NCBI GenBank assembly: GCA_035650275.1
Contig: DASRHY010000145.1
Coordinates: 38,923 to 102,922 of the forward strand
Source: DASRHY01 sp035650275
GTDB taxonomy: Bacteria; Actinomycetota; Actinomycetes; Propionibacteriales; Kribbellaceae
Length of the DNA: 64,000 nt
Direction of reading: 5' to 3'
Shown: piece after piece, positions 54,937-63,104 of the stretch
Layout: each line of letters starts with the position of its first letter
Position numbering within the stretch: the stretch's first letter is position 1
Notes under the pieces: model-generated
The model's input: the letters and a program-made list of their open reading frames with translations, nothing else
Told to the model about the DNA's origin: nothing
Databases searched by the model: none
Made by a program: the position numbers and the translations under genes

Positions 54937-55487
54937 CCGGCGGGGAGCGGCTCGCGCTCGCACTGGTCCGCGGCCGGGCGGCGGACCGCCACGCGGTCCT
55001 GGTCCGGGCGCTGATCCTGCTCGCCGGGGTGGTCGCGCTGCTGGTCGCGGTGCTCCGGCCGTTCGACTACCCGAAGATGTTCGGGTACACCGCGCTGGCG
55101 GTGCTGCTCTGGTGCGTGCTGCAGCCGGACTCGCCGGCGGCCCTGCTCTTCATCGGGCTGGTCGGCATCGGCTGGGCGATGCGGGCGCCGGGCACGATCG
55201 GCTGGGACGTGGTGGTGATCGCGCTCGCGTTCCTGCTGCTGCACCTGGCGTCGGCGTTTGCCGGGCAGCTGCCGGAGTACGCCGCCGTCGCACCCGGTGC
55301 GCCGCGACGGTGGGTGCGGCCGGCAACGACAGCCGCAGGCGTCGCGGTGCTGGCCGCGTTGGCGGCCGAGCTGGTCCGCGACGCCGGCCGGCCTGGCATC
55401 CTGCTGGTCACCGTGGCCGCCCTCGCCGGCCTCACCGGCCTGGTCTGGTACGCGGCCTCCTGGGGTGGCTCGCAGCCCGATACCTAG
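54933..55487 (+). CDS. polytopic membrane protein closing the MoxR cluster
   Basis: A 184-residue protein with five or six hydrophobic helices (VRALILLAGVVALLVAVLRP, MFGYTALAVLLWCVLQPDSP, LLFIGLVGIGWAMRA, DVVVIALAFLLLHLASAFAG, and two more at the C-terminus). No domain recognised. The ATGA overlap with the DUF58 gene suggests it is a membrane component of the same system. Similar small membrane proteins end many actinobacterial moxR operons. Confidence 0.72.
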   Translation: MTGGERLALALVRGRAADRHAVLVRALILLAGVVALLVAVLRPFDYPKMFGYTALAVLLWCVLQPDSPAALLFIGLVGIGWAMRAPGTIGWDVVVIALAFLLLHLASAFAGQLPEYAAVAPGAPRRWVRPATTAAGVAVLAALAAELVRDAGRPGILLVTVAALAGLTGLVWYAASWGGSQPDT

Positions 55488-55496
55488 CCCGGCGGA

Positions 55497-56297
55497 CTAC
55501 CCCTTGCGGCCGATCCCGCCCACGTAAGGGAAGTCCTGCTCGGTGTACAGCGTCGACGGCTCCGGCCGCCACTGGGGAAGTGGCACCAGGCCTGGTTCGA
55601 GCAGCTCGAGCCCGTCGAACATGCTTCGCTGCTCCTCCAGGCTGCGAATGGTCACCGGGGTGGCGCCGCTCTCGTTCCACAGCTGCGCGGCCCTGTCCAT
55701 CGCCTCGCCGTGGACCGGCCCGGACATCACGAAGAAGCTTCCGGCCGGCGTCGCGTCGAGCAGCCGCCTCACGATCGACTGCGCCGCGCTCGTCTCCGGG
55801 ACGAACTCCAGGATGGCGAGCATCGTGATCGCCACCGGCTTGTCGAAGTCCAGGGTCGCCTTGGCCTGCTCGATGATGGCGTCCGGATCATTCATATCCG
55901 CGTCGATGTACTCCGTGGCGCCCTCCTCCGAGCTCGTCAGCAGGGCGCGGGCGTGGACGAGAACGATCGGGTCGTTGTCGACGTACACGATGCGTGAGTC
56001 TGGCGCTACCGACTGTGCCACCTGGTGGGTGTTGTTCGCCGTCGGAATGCCGGTGCCGATGTCGAGGAACTGACGGACGCCGACATCACCGGCGAGATAA
56101 CGCACCGCACGACCGAGGAACTCGCGGTCTGCCCGGGCGATCATCTGGAACTCAGGCAGAGCCTGCAGGATGTGGTCCCCGACCTCCCGGTCGGGGGCGA
56201 AGTTGTCCTTGCCGTCGAGCCAGTAGTCCCACACTCGTGCGGGGTGTGCAACTGAGGTGTCGATGCCGGGCGGGGTGGTGAGCTTTTCGTCGGACAT
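55497..56297 (-). CDS. SAM-dependent methyltransferase, SAV_2177/DUF574 family
   Basis: A 266-residue protein characteristic of actinobacteria: DTSVAHPARVWDYWLDGKDN at the N-terminus (family signature), the SAM motif FLDIGTGIPTANNTHQVAQS, RIVYVDNDPIVLVHARALLT, EYIDADMNDPDAIIEQAKAT and FGG-like GLELLEPGLVPLPQWRPEPS near the end. The family is very expanded in actinobacteria, and its substrates are mostly unknown. No operon partner; the 196-bp stretch upstream to dprE2 shows no clear regulatory site. Confidence 0.88.
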   Translation of the reverse strand: MSDEKLTTPPGIDTSVAHPARVWDYWLDGKDNFAPDREVGDHILQALPEFQMIARADREFLGRAVRYLAGDVGVRQFLDIGTGIPTANNTHQVAQSVAPDSRIVYVDNDPIVLVHARALLTSSEEGATEYIDADMNDPDAIIEQAKATLDFDKPVAITMLAILEFVPETSAAQSIVRRLLDATPAGSFFVMSGPVHGEAMDRAAQLWNESGATPVTIRSLEEQRSMFDGLELLEPGLVPLPQWRPEPSTLYTEQDFPYVGGIGRKG

Positions 56298-56493
56298 GGT
56301 GAGCTGCGACGCCTCCGAAGGCCGAGAGACTGGGCGGACACGGGCCGCGCGACCCGAGGTGCATGCATTCGATCATGCGCATCCGAAGACTACAACGACG
56401 GCGGGTGCGCAGGTCTAGGCGATAGAGCGCACCTGGGTTTGGCCGGCGACCGGTACTCGGGCATCGGTGCAGCGCTCGAGTGAGGGCCGGGCC

Positions 56494-57246
56494 CTAGATC
56501 GGCAGCCTCCGGAAGACCGGACGGGGCAGGTGGCGCAGCCCGGACATGACGGCGCGCAGCGGCATCGGCACCCAGATCAGCTCCGAGCCCCGGCGGATCG
56601 CCGCCACCACCGCGTCGGCCACCTCGCTCGCGGTCACCGACAGCGGCGCCGGCTCGAGCCCCTCGGTCATCCGGGTCTTCACGAAACCGGGCCGGACCAC
56701 AAGCACCCGGACACCATGCGGGCGCAGCGCCTCGCCGAGCCCGGTGTAGAACGCGTCCAGCCCGGCCTTGGTGGACCCGTACACGAAGTTCGACCGCCGC
56801 GGCCGCTCGCCCGCCACCGACGACATCGCCACGATCACGCCGTGGCCCTGTCTCTTCATCGCCTCGCCGACCGCGACCCCCGCGGAGACCGCGCCGACGT
56901 AGTTGGTCTCGGCCAGCTCGACCGCGTGCCCGACATCGGTCCAGGCCTTCTCGGCATCGCCGAGGACGCCGAACGCGACCACCGCGACGTCGATGTCGCC
57001 CTTCTCGAACACGCCGCGGACGGTGTCGGCATGGGTGAGCGGCGCACGGGCGTCGAACGCGACCTGCTCGACCGTGCAGCCCAGGTCGCGCAGCTCGGCG
57101 ACGGCGCTGTCGAGCCGTTCGGACGGCCGGCCGGCGAGTACGACGCGGAGCGGGCGGGACGCGTACTTCCGCGCGATCGCAAGCCCGATCTCGGACGAGC
57201 CCCCGAGCACCAGCAACGACTGGATGTTGCCAACAGCATCGATCAT
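56494..57246 (-). CDS. dprE2: decaprenylphospho-beta-D-ribose 2-keto reductase, DprE2-like SDR
   Basis: A 250-residue NAD-dependent SDR: LLVLGGSSEIGLAIARKYAS binds the cofactor, with the catalytic Ser and Tyr-x-x-x-Lys in VAMSSVAGERPRRSNFVYGS and YGSTKAGLDAF. Together with DprE1 it epimerises decaprenylphosphoryl-ribose to the arabinose donor DPA, reducing the 2-keto intermediate. The ATG at 57246 opens the Rossmann fold directly. It follows dprE1 and ubiA on the same strand, separated from dprE1 by 230 bp holding a large inverted repeat and a G-rich tract, whereas in mycobacteria the two genes are adjacent. Confidence 0.88.
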   Translation of the reverse strand: MIDAVGNIQSLLVLGGSSEIGLAIARKYASRPLRVVLAGRPSERLDSAVAELRDLGCTVEQVAFDARAPLTHADTVRGVFEKGDIDVAVVAFGVLGDAEKAWTDVGHAVELAETNYVGAVSAGVAVGEAMKRQGHGVIVAMSSVAGERPRRSNFVYGSTKAGLDAFYTGLGEALRPHGVRVLVVRPGFVKTRMTEGLEPAPLSVTASEVADAVVAAIRRGSELIWVPMPLRAVMSGLRHLPRPVFRRLPI

Positions 57247-57293
57247 GTGGGTTCAGGGTTCCTTCCGGGTGTACGTCGGCGCCACTTCGTGAT

Positions 57294-57400
57294 GCGTTCG
57301 TCGGTCGGTTTGCGACGTTCTGTGGATAACGCGGCCACCTGACCACCGACGCGCGACTGACTGGTTATCCACAGAACGTCGCAAACCGACCGACGAACGC
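57294..57400. repeat. perfect 37-bp inverted repeat with two TTATCCACA boxes
   Basis: Arms 57294-57330 and 57364-57400 are exact complements with a 33-nt spacer. Each arm ends inward with TGTGGATAAC or GTTATCCACA, identical to the classic DnaA-box consensus. It lies in the dprE1-dprE2 gap, immediately beside the G-rich tract. Confidence 0.9.
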
Positions 57401-57449
57401 GGGGTGGGTGGGTGTGGGTGGGTGGGTGGGTGGGTGTGGGGTGGGTGGG
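57401..57449 (+). other. G-quadruplex-prone tract
   Basis: Eleven runs of three or four G separated by T or TGT within 49 bases of the plus strand. The plus strand is the template for dprE1/dprE2 transcription, so the mRNA is C-rich here. It starts at the base after the 37-bp inverted repeat. Confidence 0.85.
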
Positions 57450-57476
57450 CGTTCGCGTCGAGGTTCGGGTTCACGT

Positions 57477-58850
57477 TCATAGGGCGAGGCGGCGGGAGAG
57501 GTCGGAGCGGAAGACGCCGGACGGGTCGGCTCGGCGGCGGACCTCGAGGAAGTGGTCGAGGTGGGGGTACATGTGGCGCAGGGACTGGGCGTCGAGGCGG
57601 GAGTCCTTGGCGAGGTAGACGCGGCCGCCCGCGGACAGCACCAGGTCGTCGAGGGACCGGCACAGGGCGTCCAGGCCGGGGGTGACCGGGAGGTCGACGG
57701 CGAGGGTCCAGCCGGGAGTGGGGAAGGACAGCGGGGCCGGGTTGCCGGGGCCGAACCGCTTCAGCACGTTCAGGCAGGAGACCAGCCCGGACCGGGCGAT
57801 CAGGTCGACGGCCGCGGTGAAGGCGTCCTCCGCGCCGAACGGGACCACGAACTGGTACTGGCAGAACCCGCGCCGCCCGTACACCCGGTTCCAGTCCGCG
57901 ACCACGTCCAGCGGGTGGAAGAACCTGGTGATGTTCTGCACCTCGCCGTACCGCTGCCGCGGCGCCTTGCGGTACCACAGCTCGTTGAACGCCCGGGCCG
58001 TCACCCGGTTCAGCAGCCCTGACGGGAACAGGTCCGGCACGGCCGCCAGCTGCGGGGCGTCGAACCGCAGCGGGTCGCGGCGCAGCTTCGCCGGCAGGTC
58101 GTCGTACGACGCGGACCAGCCGCGGGTCAGCACCGCCCGGCCGAGGTGCCGGCCGGTGGCAACGGAGTCGAACCAGGCCACCGAGTACGTGTACTTGTCG
58201 TCATCCGCGGCCAGCCGGTCCATCAGTCCGGCCAGGTCCTCGGTGCGCTCGGTGTCGACCAGGAAGTACGCCGTCTCGACCCGCTTGCACCGGATCGTGG
58301 CGCCGAGGACCACCCCGGTCAGGCCCATCCCGCCGACGGTGGCCCAGAACAGCTCCGGGTCGGGTCCGTCCGGCCCGAGCGTCCAGACGAACCCGTCGGC
58401 GGTGAGCAGGTCCAGCGAGACCAGGTGGTCGCCGAAGCTGCCCTCGACGTGGTGGTTCTTGCCGTGGACGTCGGCCGCGATCGCACCGCCCACCGTGACC
58501 TGCCGGGTGCCCGGCACCACCGGCAGCCAGAGTCCGAACGGCAGCAGCGTCCGCATCAGCGTGTCCAGGCTGACACCTGCGTCGCAGCGGACCGTCGGCA
58601 CAGTGTTGACAGTGGAGGCGTCGCCATTGTCAACACTGTGGATCCGGGCGAGCCGGGTCAGGTCGAGCACGGTGCCGCCGGCGTTCTGCGCCGCGTCGCC
58701 GTAGGCTCGGCCGAGTCCCCGGGCGAGCACGCCGCGCGTGTCCGCGCCGGTGACGGTCGCCACCGCGTCGTCGTACGAGGTCACCGGCACGACCGTGGCG
58801 ACCGTCGGCGCGGTCCGTCCCCAGCCGGTCAACCGCCGCAGCTCAGGCAC
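57477..58850 (-). CDS. dprE1: decaprenylphosphoryl-beta-D-ribose oxidase, DprE1-like
   Basis: A 457-residue FAD enzyme oxidising decaprenylphosphoryl-ribose at C2. Family motifs are LARGLGRAYGDAAQNAGGTV (FAD), TVGGAIAADVHGKNHHVEGS with the conserved His129, GRRGFCQYQFVVPFGAEDAF, NVLKRFGPGNPAPLSFPTPG and VYLAKDSRL with Lys415. Where mycobacterial DprE1 has the benzothiazinone-reactive Cys387 (WNICVDFP), this protein has WTLAVDLP with Ala384. Its start overlaps the ubiA stop by 8 bp. It works with DprE2 (56494) and the UbiA-type transferase (58843) on the lipid-linked arabinose donor pathway at the membrane. Confidence 0.92.
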   Translation of the reverse strand: MPELRRLTGWGRTAPTVATVVPVTSYDDAVATVTGADTRGVLARGLGRAYGDAAQNAGGTVLDLTRLARIHSVDNGDASTVNTVPTVRCDAGVSLDTLMRTLLPFGLWLPVVPGTRQVTVGGAIAADVHGKNHHVEGSFGDHLVSLDLLTADGFVWTLGPDGPDPELFWATVGGMGLTGVVLGATIRCKRVETAYFLVDTERTEDLAGLMDRLAADDDKYTYSVAWFDSVATGRHLGRAVLTRGWSASYDDLPAKLRRDPLRFDAPQLAAVPDLFPSGLLNRVTARAFNELWYRKAPRQRYGEVQNITRFFHPLDVVADWNRVYGRRGFCQYQFVVPFGAEDAFTAAVDLIARSGLVSCLNVLKRFGPGNPAPLSFPTPGWTLAVDLPVTPGLDALCRSLDDLVLSAGGRVYLAKDSRLDAQSLRHMYPHLDHFLEVRRRADPSGVFRSDLSRRLAL

Positions 58851-59721
58851 CGAACACTCCCGCGCAGACCGTAGCCAGCCAGATCACGCCGAGCCCCTGC
58901 AGCACCCGGTCGTGCAGCACGATGTCCTCCGGCTCACCGGCCTCGCCGGCGTCGATGTGCACGGCGTAGCGCAGCGTGCCGAGCACGAACGGCGCGATCG
59001 AGATCGGATTCCACGGCACGCCCGAGTCGCCCGGCGGGTCCATCTCGAAGGCCCACAGCGAGTACGTCATCAGCGTCACCGCGGTCGACAGACCCCACAC
59101 GAACCGCAGGTACCCGACCGTGTAGCTCTCCAACGCACGCCGCGTGCCGGCGTCGGCGCCGAGGCTGCGCATCTCCGAGTACCGCTTGCCGGACACCATG
59201 AACAGCGACCCGAACGACGCCACCAGCAGGAACCACTGGGACAGCGGGATCCCGGTCGCGGCGCCACCGGCCACGGCGCGGAGCAGGAACCCGGCGGCCA
59301 CGCAGGCCAGGTCCAGCACCGGCTGGTGCTTGAGCCACCACGAGTACGCCACCTGCAGCGCGACGTACACGACCAGGGTGAGGCCGAGCTCGAATCGGAT
59401 CGCGAACCCCAGCACGAGCCCGGCGAGGCCCGCCGCCGCGGCGAGCAGGGTCGCGAGCCGCGGGCTGACCAGCCCGGCCGCGATCGGGCGGTGCTGCTTC
59501 ACCGGGTGCCGCCGGTCCTCGTCGACGTCGCTGACGTCGTTCAGCAGGTACACCGCGCTGGCGACCAGGCAGAACGCCACCACGGCGAGCAGGGTCGGCA
59601 CCAGGACGCCGGGCTCGAACAGCCGGCCGGCGGCGACCGGTGCGGCGAGCACCAGGATGTTCTTCACCCACTGGCGGGGGCGCGTGGCGCGCACCGCGCC
59701 GGTCAGTGCTGTCGCGGCCAT
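58843..59721 (-). CDS. ubiA: decaprenyl-phosphate phosphoribosyltransferase, UbiA family (Rv3806c-like)
   Basis: A 292-residue, about 8-9-helix UbiA-superfamily enzyme. The first Asp motif is LLNDVSDVDEDRRHPVKQHR (NDxxDxxxD), and the second region YSWWLKHQPVLDLACVAAGF follows. Beginning MAATALTGAVRATRPRQWVK, it resembles mycobacterial 5-phospho-ribosyl-1-pyrophosphate:decaprenyl-phosphate transferase, which makes the precursor used by DprE1/DprE2. The start at 59721 matches the family N-terminus; an in-frame start at 59802 would overlap the upstream gene. The clustering with dprE1 supports this role over quinone or heme prenylation. Confidence 0.88.
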   Translation of the reverse strand: MAATALTGAVRATRPRQWVKNILVLAAPVAAGRLFEPGVLVPTLLAVVAFCLVASAVYLLNDVSDVDEDRRHPVKQHRPIAAGLVSPRLATLLAAAAGLAGLVLGFAIRFELGLTLVVYVALQVAYSWWLKHQPVLDLACVAAGFLLRAVAGGAATGIPLSQWFLLVASFGSLFMVSGKRYSEMRSLGADAGTRRALESYTVGYLRFVWGLSTAVTLMTYSLWAFEMDPPGDSGVPWNPISIAPFVLGTLRYAVHIDAGEAGEPEDIVLHDRVLQGLGVIWLATVCAGVFGA

Positions 59722-59750
59722 CAGAGGGCCGAGGTTATCGGACCCACGAA

Positions 59751-60968
59751 TCACGTTGGGGTGCGGGTGAAGGCGACTACCGGATAGCGGGGGTCGGTGC
59801 AACCGCGGGACTGGCCGTGGCCGGTGAAGGTGGTCGCACCGGTCAGCTCCAGCCCGGACGCCGCGGCCCGGCCGACCAGCAGCGCCAGCCGGTCCTGCGT
59901 CCGGCCCGGCGACGGGTCGCGGCCCTCGGCGACCCGGTGCGCGTCGGACTTGTCCACCGTGGTGACCAGTACGCCGCCGGGCTTCAGCACCCGCGCCGCC
60001 TCGGCCAGCACCGGCTCGCTGTCGTCCAGCAGGTGCAGCAGCCAGACCGCGGTCACCGCGGCCACCGACGCGTCGGCGAACGGCAGCCGGTACACGTCGC
60101 CGCGGACCAGGTGGCCGGGTAGCCGGATCCTTGCCTGCCGCAACATCTCCGCGGACAGGTCGACGCCGTGCACCAGATGCCCGAGCGCGGCCAGCTCGCA
60201 GGCGACGATGCCGGTACCGGTCGCGAGGTCGAGCACGGTGCCGCGTTCCGGCAGCAGAGCGTGCACCGCCTGCGCAGCCGCCCGGGCCCGTTCGGTCCCG
60301 CCGCGCGACGCGTCGTACCCCTCGGCCTGACCGTCGTAGTCAGGTCCGCCGCGGTTCGCGGTCCACAGTTCCGGCCAGGTGATGCCGATGCTGGCGAGCA
60401 TCAGCCGCAGCAGCGGCAGCGAGATCCCGACCACGTTGTGGTGGTCGCCCTCGACACCCTCGACGAACGCGCCGCCGAGACCGTCCACGGTGAACGCGCC
60501 GGCGACCTCGAGCGGCTCACCGGTCGCCACGTACGCGTCGATCTCGGCGTCGGTGAGCTCGGCGAAGTGCACGGTGGTGGACGCGACCTCGCGGACCTCG
60601 TGCCGGCCCCAGGTGTCGAACACGCAGTGCCCGGTGTGCAGCACGCCGGACCGTCCGCGCATCGCCTTGAGCCGCTCCACCGCCTCGGCCGCGTCGGCCG
60701 GCTTGCCGTACGCGGTGCCGTCGATCTCCAGCACCGAGTCGCAGCCGAGCACCACCGCGTGGTCGTCCAGCCCGGCCACCACGGCGCGTGCCTTCAGCGT
60801 CGCCAGCAGCGTCGCCAGCTGCGCGGGCGAGTCCGCGGTGACCGCCTCCTCGTCCACGCCGGACACGATCACGACCGGCTCGATCCCGGCGCTGCGCAGC
60901 GTCTGCAGCCGCGCCGGCGACGCAGACGCGAGCACGAAGCGGACCGGACGCGTCACGGCTGCGGTCAC
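59751..60968 (-). CDS. maf: fusion of Maf nucleotide pyrophosphatase and SAM-dependent methyltransferase
   Basis: A 405-residue two-domain protein. Residues 1 to about 198 are Maf: FVLASASPARLQTLRSAGIE, VVLGCDSVLEIDGTAYGKPA, VFDTWGRHEVREVASTTVHF and VEGVEGDHHNVVGISLPLL. Maf proteins hydrolyse non-canonical nucleoside triphosphates. Residues about 210-405 are a class I methyltransferase with motif I TVLDLATGTGIVACELAALG (244-263), DLSAEMLRQARIRLPG and DAHRVAEGR; it may act on a small molecule. The frame is continuous, and no start codon with a ribosome site was noted at the junction. The start overlaps the upstream DUF885 stop by 4 bp. Confidence 0.87.
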   Translation of the reverse strand: MTAAVTRPVRFVLASASPARLQTLRSAGIEPVVIVSGVDEEAVTADSPAQLATLLATLKARAVVAGLDDHAVVLGCDSVLEIDGTAYGKPADAAEAVERLKAMRGRSGVLHTGHCVFDTWGRHEVREVASTTVHFAELTDAEIDAYVATGEPLEVAGAFTVDGLGGAFVEGVEGDHHNVVGISLPLLRLMLASIGITWPELWTANRGGPDYDGQAEGYDASRGGTERARAAAQAVHALLPERGTVLDLATGTGIVACELAALGHLVHGVDLSAEMLRQARIRLPGHLVRGDVYRLPFADASVAAVTAVWLLHLLDDSEPVLAEAARVLKPGGVLVTTVDKSDAHRVAEGRDPSPGRTQDRLALLVGRAAASGLELTGATTFTGHGQSRGCTDPRYPVVAFTRTPT

Positions 60969-62641
60969 AGCCGGGCGAGGGCCGTGCGGAGCGGGTCCAG
61001 GCCGATCGATCCGAGGTCGAGCGCGTCACGGTGGAAGGTCTTCAGGTCGAAGTCCGCGCCCTTGCGCTGTTTCGCCTCCTCGCGCGCCTGCAGCCAGATC
61101 CGCTCGCCGACCTTGTACGACGGCGCCTGGCCCGGCCAGCCCAGGTACCGGTTCAGCTCCGAGCGCAGGAACTCGGTGTCCATCAGGCAGTGCTGGCGGA
61201 GGAACTCGAAGCCCAGCTCGGCGTTCCACCGCTCGCCCGGGTGGAACCTGAACGAGTTGCCCTCCGGGATCTTCAGCTCGAGGTGCATGCCGATGTCGAC
61301 GATCACCCGGGCGGCGCGGAACGACTGCGCGTCCAGCATGCCGAACTTCGCCGCCGGGTCGACCAGGTACCCGAGCTCGTCCATCAGCCGCTCGGCGTAC
61401 AGCGCCCAGCCCTCGCCGTGGCCGGACACCCAGCAGGCCAGCCGCTGCCAGCGGTTGAGCTGGTCCTTCCGGAGCACGGTCTGCGCCACCTGCAGGTGAT
61501 GACCGGGTACGCCCTCGTGGTACACGGTGGTTACCTCGCGCCAGGTGGCGAAGTCGTCCACGCCCGCGGGCACCGCCCACCACATCCGGCCCGGCCGCGT
61601 GGTCAGGTCCTCGCTCGGCTGGGTGTAGTAGATCGACCCGTCCGAGGTCGGCGCGATCATGCACTCGATCCGCTTGATCTCGTCCGGGATGTCGAAGTGC
61701 GTGCCGGCGAGCTGGGTGACGGCCTCGTCCGCGAGCTTCTGCATCCAGTCGCGGAACGCCTCCTTGCCGGTGATCTTGCGGTCCGGCGAGTGGTCCAGCA
61801 GGTCCGCGGCGGCCGCGATGCTCGGGTTGCCGGCGTTAAGCTCAGCCGCGACCTTGCGCATCTCGCCCTCGACCCGGGCCAGCTCCTCGAAGCCCCAGGC
61901 GTAGGTCTCGTCCAGGTCCACGGTCGCACCGAGGAACACCCGCGACGCGAGCTCGTAGATCTCCCGGCCGCACGCGTCCCGGGTCGGCGCCTGCGGTGCC
62001 AGCTCGCTCTCCAGCCAGGCGCCGAACTCGTCGTACGCCTGCCGGGCGGCGTTCGCCGCCTGCTCCACCTCGGTCCGCACCGCACCCTCTGGCGCGCGGG
62101 CCGCCAGCCCGGTGAAGAAGTCGTCGCCCTCGGCACCGGTCCAGCTCGCGATCCGCTCCGCCAGCGCGTCGATCTGGCGCACCGCCGACACCCGGCCCTG
62201 GCCGGCCTGGTCGACCAGCGTGCTGCGGTACCCGGCAAGCGTCTCGCCGACCTTGTTCAGCCGGGCGGCGATGTTCGCCCAGTGCTCGTCGGTCTCGGTC
62301 GGCATCAGGTCGAACACCTGCCGGATCTCCGGCGCGACCGACGCGATCGCGTTGACCTGGTGCTGCCACAGGCCCGCATCCAGCGCCTCGACCTCCAGCC
62401 CGAGCCGCTCCAGCAATGCGTCCTTCGCCGCCTGCTCACGCAGCGTCGGCGTCTCGGTCGCCTCGGCGGCAGCGACGGTACGCCGGGCCAGCCCGGCTTG
62501 CTCCTCGTACCCGGCGGGCGAGTAGTCCGGGTACTTGTCGTCGTAGCCCTCGATGCCGATATGCGTCGCGACGGTCGGATTGAGCACGATGAGCTCGTCC
62601 AGGTACCGCTCGGAGATGCGGTCGATCGGTGTGTCGGTCAC
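60965..62641 (-). CDS. DUF885-family putative metallopeptidase
   Basis: A 558-residue cytoplasmic protein of the DUF885 family, distantly related to zinc carboxypeptidases. The metal-binding candidate is YHEGVPGHHLQ with His375, plus a downstream GHGEGWALYAERLMDELGYL that supplies a Glu ligand. Other conserved parts are RISERYLDELIVLNPTVATH at the start and FLRQHCLMDTEFLRSELNRY, LGWPGQAPSYKVGERIW near the end. Probable peptidase or aminopeptidase; substrate unknown. Overlaps maf by 4 bp downstream. No signal peptide seen. Confidence 0.88.
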   Translation of the reverse strand: MTDTPIDRISERYLDELIVLNPTVATHIGIEGYDDKYPDYSPAGYEEQAGLARRTVAAAEATETPTLREQAAKDALLERLGLEVEALDAGLWQHQVNAIASVAPEIRQVFDLMPTETDEHWANIAARLNKVGETLAGYRSTLVDQAGQGRVSAVRQIDALAERIASWTGAEGDDFFTGLAARAPEGAVRTEVEQAANAARQAYDEFGAWLESELAPQAPTRDACGREIYELASRVFLGATVDLDETYAWGFEELARVEGEMRKVAAELNAGNPSIAAAADLLDHSPDRKITGKEAFRDWMQKLADEAVTQLAGTHFDIPDEIKRIECMIAPTSDGSIYYTQPSEDLTTRPGRMWWAVPAGVDDFATWREVTTVYHEGVPGHHLQVAQTVLRKDQLNRWQRLACWVSGHGEGWALYAERLMDELGYLVDPAAKFGMLDAQSFRAARVIVDIGMHLELKIPEGNSFRFHPGERWNAELGFEFLRQHCLMDTEFLRSELNRYLGWPGQAPSYKVGERIWLQAREEAKQRKGADFDLKTFHRDALDLGSIGLDPLRTALARL

Positions 62642-62665
62642 GCTCGCGACCCTACCTGCATGGGG

Positions 62666-63016
62666 TCAGGCGCTGGTGGCGTCGAGGTGCTGCAGCAGGT
62701 CGTGCGCGGCCAGCTCGATCTCCTTGTGCCGCCACTCCGACGCCCGGTAGACGCAGGCGATCAGCGCGGTGCGGTGCACCCGGCGCAGGTCGCCGTACAC
62801 GAACGCGTAGCGCGCCTTGGTCTCGTCGGAGGCGCCCTCGGTCAGGCCGAGATGCCACGCGGCGTACTCCTCCCAGGAATGTGTCTCCAGGAAGGTGTTC
62901 TGCTCCTCCGCACGCGGCTGCACCTCGCCCCAGTCGCTGTTCAGCACGTACTGCCGGCTGTCGATCAGCCGGCGGCACTGGGCGACCGCTTTCTCGTTCA
63001 CCGTGTACGACGCCAT
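62666..63016 (-). CDS. conserved actinobacterial hypothetical protein
   Basis: A 116-residue soluble protein: MASYTVNEKAVAQCRRLIDS, RQYVLNSDWGEVQPRAEEQN, WEEYAAWHLGLTEGASDETK, ARYAFVYGDLRRVHRTALIA, and CVYRASEWRHKEIELAAHDL. Very similar proteins occur across actinobacteria, but no function is known to me. The ATG at 63016 matches their N-terminus; in-frame ATGs at 63025 and 63058 are possible. It lies between the DUF885 gene (24 bp) and accE (89 bp). Confidence 0.8.
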   Translation of the reverse strand: MASYTVNEKAVAQCRRLIDSRQYVLNSDWGEVQPRAEEQNTFLETHSWEEYAAWHLGLTEGASDETKARYAFVYGDLRRVHRTALIACVYRASEWRHKEIELAAHDLLQHLDATSA

Positions 63017-63104
63017 GTCCGGCATCGTGCCACGGTCTGCACGCTCCTGGTCGAGCACGCGCTTCTGCAGTGGTCGCGAGCCGCCCCGGGCCTCGCGCTC
63101 AACC

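Noticed and set aside
57294..57400. Replication origin because of the TTATCCACA boxes
   Set aside because: Only two boxes, no dnaA/dnaN/gyr neighbourhood and no AT-rich unwinding element; a repeat element is more likely.
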